A stretch of DNA of 64,000 nucleotides from Enterobacter kobei. Lineage in GTDB: Bacteria > Pseudomonadota > Gammaproteobacteria > Enterobacterales > Enterobacteriaceae. The position numbers and the translations under genes were made by a program. Of this stretch, positions 42,701-50,497 are shown piece by piece (the stretch's first letter is position 1; the number at the start of each line of letters is the position of its first letter). The stretch lies in contig NZ_AP024590.1 of assembly GCF_018323985.1 (NCBI RefSeq), forward strand, positions 1,116,001 to 1,180,000, in the 5' to 3' direction. The notes under the pieces were generated by a model. It did no database searches, was not told the origin of the DNA, and was given only the letters and a program-made list of their open reading frames with translations.

Positions 42701-45700
42701 ATCGCGCTGTTTATCGGTACGGTTCAGATCGGCACCGCCACCGTGGGCAGCGGCGGAGGCTGGACGGCGACCCTGCCGGCTGGCACCTTTGCGCAGTTTG
42801 CGGATGGCCCGTACACCATTACCGCCAGCGCTGGCGACGCCTTCGGAAATCCGGCAAGCGGCAATCTGGGGATCGAAGTGGTGATCGACACCCCGATCGC
42901 CACGCTGCCGACCGCGCCATTTACCGATGGCACCCTTAACCAGCTGGAAGCCAGTACCGGGCAGATCCTCACCGGCTCCACCGGCCTTAGCGGCGGTGGT
43001 CAGACCGTGAGTATCACCCTTGACGGCGGCGATTTGGCCAGCCCGATCACGGTTAACGGTGCCGTGGATAACAACGGTAACTGGACGGTGCAGTTGCCAT
43101 CTGACGTATTGCAAAGCCTGAACAATGGCGACTACACCCTGGCGGTAACAGTCACCGATAAAGCAGGCAACACCGCCACCAGCCCGACGGTTGACTTCGA
43201 CGTGCGCACCGACGCGCTACCGACCCCGGCGCTCAATACCGCATTCGGTGATGGCGTGTTGATTAACAGTGAAGTAGCAGACAGCGCGCTTAGCGGAACC
43301 ACCGGCCTCGATAAAGCCAGTATTCAGACTATCCAGGTGAGCATTAATAACGGCCCGCTGATCACCATTGCCAGTGCCAATATTGACGCCAACGGTCAGT
43401 GGACCTTACCGGTCAGTGCCGGCACGCTCGGGGCGCTGCCGGACGGCACGATCCCGGTGAAGATTATCGTTACCGATACGGCGGGGAACGTGGTGTCCGG
43501 CGAGGGGAATTTCCAGGCCGTCATTAATAATGTGCCGGACTTTACGTTAGGCACGCTGTTTACCGATGGCGTGCTGAACAACCCGGAAGCGACCGCAGGC
43601 CAGGTGCTGCGCGGCAGTTCCGGTGCCATCGGTGCCGGGCAGACGGTCACCGTCACCCTTAACGGCGTGCCATACAATACCGGCGCGACGGTGGATGCCA
43701 ACGGCCAGTGGAGCGTGACGCTGCCGCCGTCGGCGTTAACCGGCTTAACCAGCGGCCAGACGCAGACCGTAGTGGTTACCGTCACCGATGCCTACGGCAA
43801 CAGCGACTCTGCCACGCAGACCTTTGTACCGCAGCTGGCGCTGCCGACGCCGAGCGTGACGGATTTGTTTGGCGGGGACAACACCCTGAATATTAGCGAG
43901 GCGGCAGGGCCGCTGACGCTGACCGGCACCACCGGCCTCGGCGGTGGCGGTCAGTTTGTCACCGTCACTATTGATGTTGACGGCGTGACCTATATCGCGG
44001 ATGTCGATACCAACGGCCAGTGGTCCGTCTCCCTGCCTGCCGGGACGCTACAGGGACTGGATCCGAACGATCCTCACGCCATTATTGTGCGCGCAGAAGA
44101 TCAGTACGGTAACACTGAAACCGCCAACGCCTCATTTGATGTGGCCTTCACCGCACCGACCGTCACGATCGAGACGCCAGTGTTTGGCGATGGTTATCTG
44201 AATATCAGTGAATCCGGCACGCCGACGACGCTGTCGGGGACCTTTGAATCGCGCGATCCGGCGGCCACGACGGTGCAGGTGACTATCGGCGGCAAAGTCT
44301 TTACCGCCACCGTTGATCCACAAAACAAAACCTGGACGCTGGCGCTGGACAGCAACAGCTGGACCGGCGTCGCGCGCGGTGATCAGAGCGTGGCGGTCAC
44401 CGTGACCGACAATGCGCTTAACACCGGCAGCACCAGCACGCCGGTGGTGATCGCCCTTAACCAGCCGACCATTTCGGTGAATGCGCCGTTTGGCAACAGC
44501 GATCTCGACTGGACGGAAAGCCAGCAGTTGCAAACCCTTACCGGTACCACCAGCAACGTGGAGGTGGGACGTACCATTACGGTCACCCTCGCAGGCCAGA
44601 CCTTTACCACCACGGTACAGCCGGGCAATACCTGGGCGCTGCAATTAACCCCGCTGCAAATGGCAACGCTGGCTAACGGCAGCACCACGCTGGTGGCGAC
44701 GGTGAACGATGTTGCCGGTAACCCGGCCACCACCGGGCCGGTGAATGTCACCATCGACACCGTCCCGCCAGCCTTCAGCGTGACGATTAATCCGGTGGCA
44801 GGCGATAACATCATCAATGCCAGCGAGTACAACGCTGCCCCGACGATTGCGATCAGCGGGCAAAGCAACGGTTATCCGGCGGGTACCGTACTGACCATCA
44901 CGGTGAACGGCGCGCCTGTCGGTACCGCGACGGTGGACGGCAACGGCGCCTGGACTACCACGCTGCCGACCAGTGCCTTCCCGAACCAGGGGAGTTACAT
45001 CCTGGAAGCCACCAGCCAGACCGCGCCGAATACCGCTTCATCGGTGCAGGTGCAGGTGGATACCGTCCCGCCGACGGTGACCCTTAATCCGGTCTCCGGT
45101 GATGATGTGATCAACGCCGCGGAAAGCAATTCGTCGCTGACCCTGAGCGGCACCGCCAGCCTGTCCGAAGCCGGACGCTCGGTGTCGGTGACCATGAACA
45201 ACAAAACCTACTATGCAGTGGTCAATGCCGACGGCAGCTGGTCAACGGTGGTGCCGCAGGCGGATGTCGCCGCGCTGCCGCAGGGCAGTAATCCGGTAGT
45301 TGCGCAGTTGAGCGATGCGGCAGGGAACCCGGCGCTGGACGGCAGGATCATTAGCGTCGATCGCGATGGCCCGCTGCTGGAGGTTAACGCTCTCAGTCTG
45401 CCTGCGGTGCTCAACACTGTTGAAGCCGGTACCGGCCTGTTGGTGGGAGGGCGCGGCGAACCGGGTAACACCGTCAAGGTCACCCTCGGGCCGCTCAGCT
45501 GGAGCAGTACGGTCGATAGCAACGGTAACTGGAGCCACACCTTCCCGGAACTGGATCTGCGTACGCTTAGCGACGGCGCACAGGTGATCAACATCACCTC
45601 CACCGATGCGGCGGGGAATACCTCCAGCAATAATGTCGGGCTGAACGTCGCCCTGAATCAGGGTCTGGGCGTCCTGGTTAACGACGTGTTCGGCACCGAT

Positions 45701-48700
45701 GGCGTGCTGAACGTCGCGGAATCGCTGGTCACGCAACTGGTGACAGGGCAGGTCAGCGGCGACTATCGCGGGGCAACGGTGAAAGTGACCATTGCCGGGG
45801 TGAGTACCACTATTCCGACCACCGTGGTCGGCGCTGATGGCAAATTCAGCATCCAGCTGCCGCCAGACCTGTGGGTCGGGCTGACGCAGCAAACCCTGCA
45901 ATTACAGGTGGACGTGACCGATATTTACGGCAACTCCACTAACCAGCTGATTAATGTCGGCACGGCGCTGACCGATCTGCCGGTGATCAATAACATTACG
46001 GTGGCGGCAGATAACGTTATTAACCTCGTCGACAGTACTGCCAGCCAGGTGGTATCACTGGGACTGGGCAACGCGGCGAACGTTGCGGGCGTGGTTGTCA
46101 CCATTGCCGGACGGACCATTCAGGGGACTCAGGATGCGCTGGGCAACTGGATCGCCACCCTGCCGCCGTCGTTACTCGGCGCGCTGCCGGATGGTACCGT
46201 CAGCCTTGCGGTCAGCGTGACCGATAAATTCGGTAACGTCGTCAACGACAGCGCTAACATCACCGTCGCTGTGAAAACCCAGCCTGCCATTGTGCTCGAC
46301 CCGCTGTTTGGCGATGGCGTGCTGAGTATTCCGGAGCTGCTGAACGGCGTGATCAGCGGCACTGCGACCGGGCTGAATGGTCGTACCCTGAGCATTAAAG
46401 TCGGCGATACCACCGCTTTCACCACCAATGTGGATGGCAACGGGAAATGGTCGATTGCGCTGCCGGACGCGGTGAAATCCGTGCTTCAGGGGCTGGGCAC
46501 CGGCAACGTGGCGGTGAGCGTCGAGGCGACCGATCAGTACGGCAATAACGCCGCGGTAGGCACAAACGTCGCCCTTAATCTGCTGCCGCCAGTGCTGAAT
46601 GCCGTCACGCTGTTTGGCGACGGACTGCTGAACGCGGCCGATGCGCTGCTGACGCAGACTATTACCGGTAGCGTCGGGCAGGCATCAGCAGGCTCCACCG
46701 TGAGCGTGCAACTGGGCAGTAAAGTTTTTGCCGGCGTGGTGGCGGGTAACGGCACCTTCAGTATTAACGTCAGCCCGGCGGATCTCGCCACCCTGGCAGA
46801 CGGTACGCTGACGCCAGTCGTTACCATTCAGACACCGGACGGCAATACCACCACCAGCAACGGCCCGGCGATCAAAGTCGGGCTGACCAACCTGCCGACG
46901 GTGGGGGTTAACCTCGGGACGCTGTTTGGTGGCGATGGCTATCTGAGTCGTGCCGAAGCGGATGTGGCGCAGACGATCAGCGGCGTCACCAGCCTTGCCA
47001 GCGGTACCGTCACCGTGCGCGTCGGCAGCGCCACGCTGACCGGCACCATCAACAACGGCACCTGGTCGGTAAGCGTTCCGTCTGCGGTTCTGAAAGGCTT
47101 AGCCGACGGTAATGTCACCGTCAGCGCCAGCGTGCGTGATGACGTGGGTAACCAGGGCACCGGCTCCCAGCTGGTGAACGCCATCGTTAACGCGCTGCCA
47201 ACCGTCAGCCTGAATACACCGTTTGGCGACGGCAATCTGAGCCTGTCGGATCTGCTGGGCGCGCAGGTGCTTAACGGCACCACCACTAATCTGGCGGCAG
47301 GCACTGCCCTGACCGTTACCCTCGGCGGCCTGACCTTTAACACCACCGTCGGCAGCGACGGCAGCTGGCGTTTACCGCTGCCGACTGCCACCCTGCAAGG
47401 GCTGACTGACGGTACGCTTTCAGTCGGGGTGACCGCGCGTGACGTGGCGGGTAACGTCGCCAGCGACAGCAAAAATCTGCTGGTGGCGATCCAGCAGGCG
47501 CCGACGCTGGTCATCAATTCGCTGTTTGGCGACGGTGGCCTGAGCGCCGCCGATATTCTCAGCGCCCAGGTGATCACCGGTTCGTCTACCAACGCGGCAG
47601 GTTCGCTGGTGAATGTGACGCTGGGCGGCAAGGTCTATCAGGCGCTGGTCGGGGCTGATGGCAACTGGTCGGTCTCGGTGCCGAAAACCGATCTCAGCGC
47701 GCTGCTCGACGGTACGCTGACGGTGAACGCCTCGGTGACAAACCCGGCAGGCAACGTGGCGGGCACCAGTGGATTGCTGAACGTCATTACCCATAGTCTG
47801 CCGACCATTTCGCTTACCTCGCTGTTCGGTAACGACGGCTTCCTCAACGTCGCGGAGTCGAACGGCACGCAGACGATTTCCGGTCGCATCAACGGGGGGA
47901 TCACCGACGGCTCCCGCGTGGTGGTGTCGCTGGGCGGCACCAGTTATAACGCCACGGTGAATGCCGACGGCAGCTGGTCGTTGCCGGTCAACAGCACCAT
48001 CCTGAAAGGGCTGACCGGCGGGGCGTTGAAAGTGGGCGTCTCGGTTATCGATAAAGTGGGTAACACCAACAGCACCAGCGCGGATGTCACGGTGAAACTC
48101 AGCACGCCGGAACTGTCGTGGAACGCGCTGGCCACCCTCAACCCGTTGACCCTGTTAACCAAAGGGCTGACGCTGAGCGGCGGATCGCGCAACCTGGCGC
48201 CGAACTCGGTGGTGCATCTGTCACTGCTGAACGGCACGGTCAGCACCACCGCGGTCACCGACGCCAACGGTAACTGGTCCACAACGCTCTTCCTTGGGCT
48301 GAACATCCTGAACCTGCTGTCGCTGACCAGCGCGGTTAACCTGTACGCCACTGATGAAGCGGGCAACACCGGCTATCTGAACGTCGGCCTTGGCGGGAAT
48401 ATCATCTCCACCACGCCGCCTGCCACCCTGATGGCGATGGCGGTGGATGAATCCAGCTTTGTGCTGCATTCCGACAGCATCAACACCGTAGAGGAAAACA
48501 GCAGCGCACCGGCCAGCACCCTGACTGCGCGCACGGCCACCGCCGCCACCCGCGAAACGGAGAGCAACACCACCCAGACCACGGAGGAGAGCGCCTACAC
48601 CATTGGCGGCGTCAGCATCACGCTGGCGGATGGTACTGAAGCCAGCGGCGACAGCGTACAGGGCAGCGCAGGCAACGACACCATCCACCTCGCCACGCTG

Positions 48701-49078
48701 GGCTTTGTGGCTATCGACGGTGGCGCGGGGACCGATACGCTGCACCTGGACGGAGTCGATATGGTGCTCAACCTCATCGATGCCGCTACCCGTGTCCATA
48801 ACATCGAGATCATCGATCTGGGCAAATCGGGCACCAACAGCATCACGCTGGATGTGCATGAGGCGCTGACGGTCACCGATAAGCCGGAAGACGATTTGAT
48901 CATCAAAGGCAGTTCGGGTGATCGCGTTAACCTGGTGCAGGGCAACAGCGATATCTGGTCGGTCAGCGGTCACCGGGAAGTGGATGGCATGCAGTTCGAC
49001 ATCTACCACAACAGTTCACAAAGCAACACCTTAGGCGATGTACTGGTGCAGCAAGGGCTGCACGTCAATATGGTCTGA
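36749..49078 (+). CDS. bapA: BapA-like giant Ig-repeat biofilm adhesin, type I secreted
   Basis: 4109 residues from the ATG at 36749 (AGAGGA upstream). The N-terminal BapA prefix domain (about 1-150) starts PGSVDIINQKTGDVV and ends in a Gly/Ala hydrophobic stretch, which may anchor or retain the protein. A repetitive TTPPDGGG linker follows (about 155-225). Then come about 36 Ig-like repeats of about 100 residues, each carrying a LSGTT-like strand, a TVTLNGxTY strand and GNWSVTVPxxxL before a final TDAAGN strand. The C-terminus has RTX-like residues (SAGNDTI, GGAGTDTL) and a 100-residue uncleaved secretion signal. The next three genes encode its exporter. Gene order and place between ssrA and smpB match Salmonella bapABCD. 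Expected role: cell-cell and surface adhesion. Confidence 0.93.
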   Translation: MAPKNGLPGSVDIINQKTGDVVMEYPQNADRVVNLSQTSVVRVNASPASVNFYEREGNDLIVHMKDGSTVRYQKFFFLDENGLHSQLVFEDNLGAHQAVFPFASEAGPLTAEAIVPAMADVAVGSLIGAGGISALAVLGGLAAVGGIVGVAAASSGGGGGGSDNDNNNGGTTPPDGGTTPPGDGGSPTPPDGGGTTPPDGGGTTPPDGGGTTPPDGGGTAPPVESTLTVDPLTEDNLLNLETVSLSQVLSGSTQAENAGCLITVMWGDSVWTTTVNDDGSWALVFPPEVLQSFSQGQSLLRVRLVDNRGTALEAAMPVIVDTIPPALDPVEFVPNRIFDSSQLNGDKILRGYSEAADEGSTVLITLNGKTYSAIVDSSGNWQTSIPLADLQALADGDSYTITYEITDLAGNVTTSSSDFTVNLTAPIITVNPLTGDDVLNNAEIQLDQVLSGTTENIAAGQTVTITLGGQTWYAVVQGDGSWSVTLPSGDLLALGNGPGTITVSVVDKNNQTITSNHPITVDTAQSGIAIAIVSTDDYLNAAEATQPLEVRGVTTVVGPSVSVLVEFNGKTYTAVVDNAGYWSAVIPVADLAELKDGPRQITATVTLGTQSASDEHILHVAINHVPQPTLSTPFVDGILSAAERDIPQAISGNTGISGAGQKVSVLLGGKTYTATVDSDGNWAITVPPADLQTLPQGSVSMIVNASDAAGNNATLPASAIVDTLAPDLAVLPISGDGRLGVEDLNIAQALSGISSMSEAGQPITVVLNNKTYTTTVGSDGNWSITLPSADLQQLVNGANVATVTLTDAAGNARVVEQTINVKTTQPTATVTSFAGNNGLDAAEIKTDQLLRGTTTDAEPGSRVTVTLGGNSWHSVVASDGSWTMLIPSGSLHQLSPGVNTAQVSITDIYGQTANDTYTVTVESASTAVAISIISGNDYIGVQEAAGVVTISGTSAGLPLNTEVQVLVNDTTYKGFVDANGNWSIALAPGALSGSVDGPLTVTATAVVNGVTVSDIHTVNLILNALPQASNDPLFGDGVLNGSEIQQNQTITGDTGVAGPGQTVSVNLGGNTYTGTVNENGQWSVTIPSGALNGLTNANSPLPVTVTVTDIAGNTDTSAPINVNIDVVPPVLSFDPFAANDILNLAEAGATQTLSGVASGAGAGQPVTIVLNGQTYNATTGANGVWSVDIPSSALQALPDGQATFTVTVTDAAQNSTTASHNISVRIDPQKQPLLTIDPVAGDNVIDAAERGETITLTGKVFNVEAGQTVTVTQGASSWTGTVGTDGKWQVTIPQGDLAGLLDGNYALVVQVSDAAGNSTSASRPFSVDSTVSAISVSPLTGDDRVSVSDISNGLLISGSSVGLAEGTPVTVTLNGKLYETAVGTGGAWSLTIPAEDARAISDGNVTLAVSAQESDGTIVNSSHVFTIITHDLPVVSMNLPFTDGIMNASEASAGGTLSGSTGVSGAGQQVQVQIGSGAQAQTLTATVDANGNWSVNVPSTVLNTLADGTVPVVITTTDVVGNPAVLESNIVVDKTPPVLTVGAVGGDGIVNAAEAAGPMVITGSATPYDPAQPQTVVVQINGQIYNALIQANGDWSVTLPAGALNGIPDGPVSMTVVATDSAGNISTQKPTFTLDASPVNAPQVTMNSISTDNYVNASEAGTPLVVSGSTVNVEAGQTVTVTLNGIGYPTTVQPDGSWSVSIPANALAAVQDGVQPILVTVSDAAGNVDDATQNVTFIAQPASQPTITIDSVADDNVINDAESGNAVPVTGTSTGLAQGAVVTITLIPGGGIYTGTVGADGTWSVLVPANVVSGLTDQTYTVTATASDVANNSASNTQQVRVDTVGPDINLNSSFLSDGLINISESATVQTLSGTTTPGSIVSLAINGTFIETRADQAGNWSIAIPAEELQALPQGVSSLTLTATDPDGNLSSQPLPINVGNTTLPTITINNSLVLSDGMVNTIEAAGQSQITGTSTGLPVGATIALFIGTVQIGTATVGSGGGWTATLPAGTFAQFADGPYTITASAGDAFGNPASGNLGIEVVIDTPIATLPTAPFTDGTLNQLEASTGQILTGSTGLSGGGQTVSITLDGGDLASPITVNGAVDNNGNWTVQLPSDVLQSLNNGDYTLAVTVTDKAGNTATSPTVDFDVRTDALPTPALNTAFGDGVLINSEVADSALSGTTGLDKASIQTIQVSINNGPLITIASANIDANGQWTLPVSAGTLGALPDGTIPVKIIVTDTAGNVVSGEGNFQAVINNVPDFTLGTLFTDGVLNNPEATAGQVLRGSSGAIGAGQTVTVTLNGVPYNTGATVDANGQWSVTLPPSALTGLTSGQTQTVVVTVTDAYGNSDSATQTFVPQLALPTPSVTDLFGGDNTLNISEAAGPLTLTGTTGLGGGGQFVTVTIDVDGVTYIADVDTNGQWSVSLPAGTLQGLDPNDPHAIIVRAEDQYGNTETANASFDVAFTAPTVTIETPVFGDGYLNISESGTPTTLSGTFESRDPAATTVQVTIGGKVFTATVDPQNKTWTLALDSNSWTGVARGDQSVAVTVTDNALNTGSTSTPVVIALNQPTISVNAPFGNSDLDWTESQQLQTLTGTTSNVEVGRTITVTLAGQTFTTTVQPGNTWALQLTPLQMATLANGSTTLVATVNDVAGNPATTGPVNVTIDTVPPAFSVTINPVAGDNIINASEYNAAPTIAISGQSNGYPAGTVLTITVNGAPVGTATVDGNGAWTTTLPTSAFPNQGSYILEATSQTAPNTASSVQVQVDTVPPTVTLNPVSGDDVINAAESNSSLTLSGTASLSEAGRSVSVTMNNKTYYAVVNADGSWSTVVPQADVAALPQGSNPVVAQLSDAAGNPALDGRIISVDRDGPLLEVNALSLPAVLNTVEAGTGLLVGGRGEPGNTVKVTLGPLSWSSTVDSNGNWSHTFPELDLRTLSDGAQVINITSTDAAGNTSSNNVGLNVALNQGLGVLVNDVFGTDGVLNVAESLVTQLVTGQVSGDYRGATVKVTIAGVSTTIPTTVVGADGKFSIQLPPDLWVGLTQQTLQLQVDVTDIYGNSTNQLINVGTALTDLPVINNITVAADNVINLVDSTASQVVSLGLGNAANVAGVVVTIAGRTIQGTQDALGNWIATLPPSLLGALPDGTVSLAVSVTDKFGNVVNDSANITVAVKTQPAIVLDPLFGDGVLSIPELLNGVISGTATGLNGRTLSIKVGDTTAFTTNVDGNGKWSIALPDAVKSVLQGLGTGNVAVSVEATDQYGNNAAVGTNVALNLLPPVLNAVTLFGDGLLNAADALLTQTITGSVGQASAGSTVSVQLGSKVFAGVVAGNGTFSINVSPADLATLADGTLTPVVTIQTPDGNTTTSNGPAIKVGLTNLPTVGVNLGTLFGGDGYLSRAEADVAQTISGVTSLASGTVTVRVGSATLTGTINNGTWSVSVPSAVLKGLADGNVTVSASVRDDVGNQGTGSQLVNAIVNALPTVSLNTPFGDGNLSLSDLLGAQVLNGTTTNLAAGTALTVTLGGLTFNTTVGSDGSWRLPLPTATLQGLTDGTLSVGVTARDVAGNVASDSKNLLVAIQQAPTLVINSLFGDGGLSAADILSAQVITGSSTNAAGSLVNVTLGGKVYQALVGADGNWSVSVPKTDLSALLDGTLTVNASVTNPAGNVAGTSGLLNVITHSLPTISLTSLFGNDGFLNVAESNGTQTISGRINGGITDGSRVVVSLGGTSYNATVNADGSWSLPVNSTILKGLTGGALKVGVSVIDKVGNTNSTSADVTVKLSTPELSWNALATLNPLTLLTKGLTLSGGSRNLAPNSVVHLSLLNGTVSTTAVTDANGNWSTTLFLGLNILNLLSLTSAVNLYATDEAGNTGYLNVGLGGNIISTTPPATLMAMAVDESSFVLHSDSINTVEENSSAPASTLTARTATAATRETESNTTQTTEESAYTIGGVSITLADGTEASGDSVQGSAGNDTIHLATLGFVAIDGGAGTDTLHLDGVDMVLNLIDAATRVHNIEIIDLGKSGTNSITLDVHEALTVTDKPEDDLIIKGSSGDRVNLVQGNSDIWSVSGHREVDGMQFDIYHNSSQSNTLGDVLVQQGLHVNMV

Positions 49079-49150
49079 TGACCGGATCGCGGCCTCAGGG
49101 ACGAGGCGAGGGAACGTAAAATATCACCACGGGCAGCCAAAGGTGGAACC

Positions 49151-50488
49151 ATGAAATTAGCAACGATAGGGCTGTTACTGCTGGCCGTGCCCGCAACAGC
49201 GATACTGCCAGCCTGGGCTGACGAATATCAGTGGCAGACCGCACCCGGCGAACAGCTTCAGGCGCAGCTGACCATCAAAGAGGCGATCCTGCGCGCCTTC
49301 GCCCGCAATCCCAAGATTGCCCAGGCGGCGGCGCAAATTCAGGTGGGGAAGGCCAATCTTTCCGAAGCGGAAAGCGCGTGGTTTCCACAGGTCTCGCTCC
49401 AGGGGAACGTCGGACGTTCACACCGGACGGATTCGGCAGGCTCGCTGAGCAGCAACGGCGCGGGGGGCGTCAGTTTAAAACAGCTGATTTACGACTTTGG
49501 CAAAACCGGCGGCAGCATTGATGAGCAGCACGAGCTGTCAGATGCTTACCGGTATGATCTCTACCATTCGCTGAATGAAGTCGGCATGGAGACGCTGCAA
49601 ACCTATTTGCAGGTCAAGCGTTATCAGGCGCTGGCGGACGCGGCGCGGAAAAATATCACCTCGTTGCAGGCGGTACAGGAGATGGCCGATCTGCGCGCCC
49701 AGGCCGGGCTGAGTTCTCAGTCAGACGTCTTACAGGCGCAGACGCGCATTGCCGGGCTGAACGCGACGCTTGCGCAATATGAGGCCCAGACCCGCTCCGC
49801 TCAGGCGGCGCTGAGCGTGCTGACCGGCGTGGTGGCAGACTCGCTGCCGGATCTGCCCGACGATCTGATGAAGCAAAAAATCACCCTCAAATCGCTGCCT
49901 TACGAGCGGAGCAACGCCGTGCGCAGCGCCCAGTCAAAACAGCTGGCGGCGGAACAGCGCATTCGTCAGGTGCAGGCGCAGCACTGGCCGACGGTCTCCG
50001 TGCAGGCGGGGCGAACCCGCTATCAGAATGAAAACAGCAGCTACTGGGATGACCAGGTGCAGCTTGTGGTGGATGCGCCCCTGTATCAGGGCGGCGCGGT
50101 CAGTGCGCGGGTGGATGCGGCAGAAGGCGATCGCGCCAACGCCCGCGCCCAGGTCGAGGCCAGCAAGCTGGAGATGAATCAGCGTGCCGCCACTGCCTGG
50201 GCGGATCTCACCGGGGCGCAGCAGCGCCAGCGGGCGGGGGATGCGCAGTTCCTCAGCGCCGATCGCGCCCGCGAGGTGTACCGCGATGAGTATCGCCTCA
50301 GCAAACGCAGCCTCAACGATCTGCTGAGCATTGAACAGGATGTCTTTCAGGCAGATACGGCCTCGATCACTGCGCGCTATGACGCCTGGGACGCCGCCGT
50401 CCGTTACGCCGGGGCCGCAGACAATCTGCTGGATATGCTGGGCATTGAACGCAGCCGCACGATTGGCGATACCCTGCCTTCACTTTAA
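49151..50488 (+). CDS. bapB: TolC-family outer-membrane channel of the adhesin exporter
   Basis: 445 residues with a signal peptide ending near LPAWA. The two-fold repeated outer-membrane efflux protein layout is clear: each half has a helix hairpin (EAILRAFARNPKIAQAAAQIQ, then later AVRSAQSKQLAAEQRIRQVQAQHWPTV) and barrel strands. It forms the trimeric channel through which the BapA-like protein leaves. 72 bases after bapA and 10 bases before the ABC gene; the ATG follows AAAGGTGG. Symbol by analogy with Salmonella. Confidence 0.92.
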   Translation: MKLATIGLLLLAVPATAILPAWADEYQWQTAPGEQLQAQLTIKEAILRAFARNPKIAQAAAQIQVGKANLSEAESAWFPQVSLQGNVGRSHRTDSAGSLSSNGAGGVSLKQLIYDFGKTGGSIDEQHELSDAYRYDLYHSLNEVGMETLQTYLQVKRYQALADAARKNITSLQAVQEMADLRAQAGLSSQSDVLQAQTRIAGLNATLAQYEAQTRSAQAALSVLTGVVADSLPDLPDDLMKQKITLKSLPYERSNAVRSAQSKQLAAEQRIRQVQAQHWPTVSVQAGRTRYQNENSSYWDDQVQLVVDAPLYQGGAVSARVDAAEGDRANARAQVEASKLEMNQRAATAWADLTGAQQRQRAGDAQFLSADRAREVYRDEYRLSKRSLNDLLSIEQDVFQADTASITARYDAWDAAVRYAGAADNLLDMLGIERSRTIGDTLPSL

Positions 50489-50497
50489 GGAGCAGTA

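Noticed and set aside
37036..48945. Many antisense frames within the giant adhesin gene
   Set aside because: They are by-products of its repetitive, GC-rich codons; none has a ribosome site or recognisable domain.
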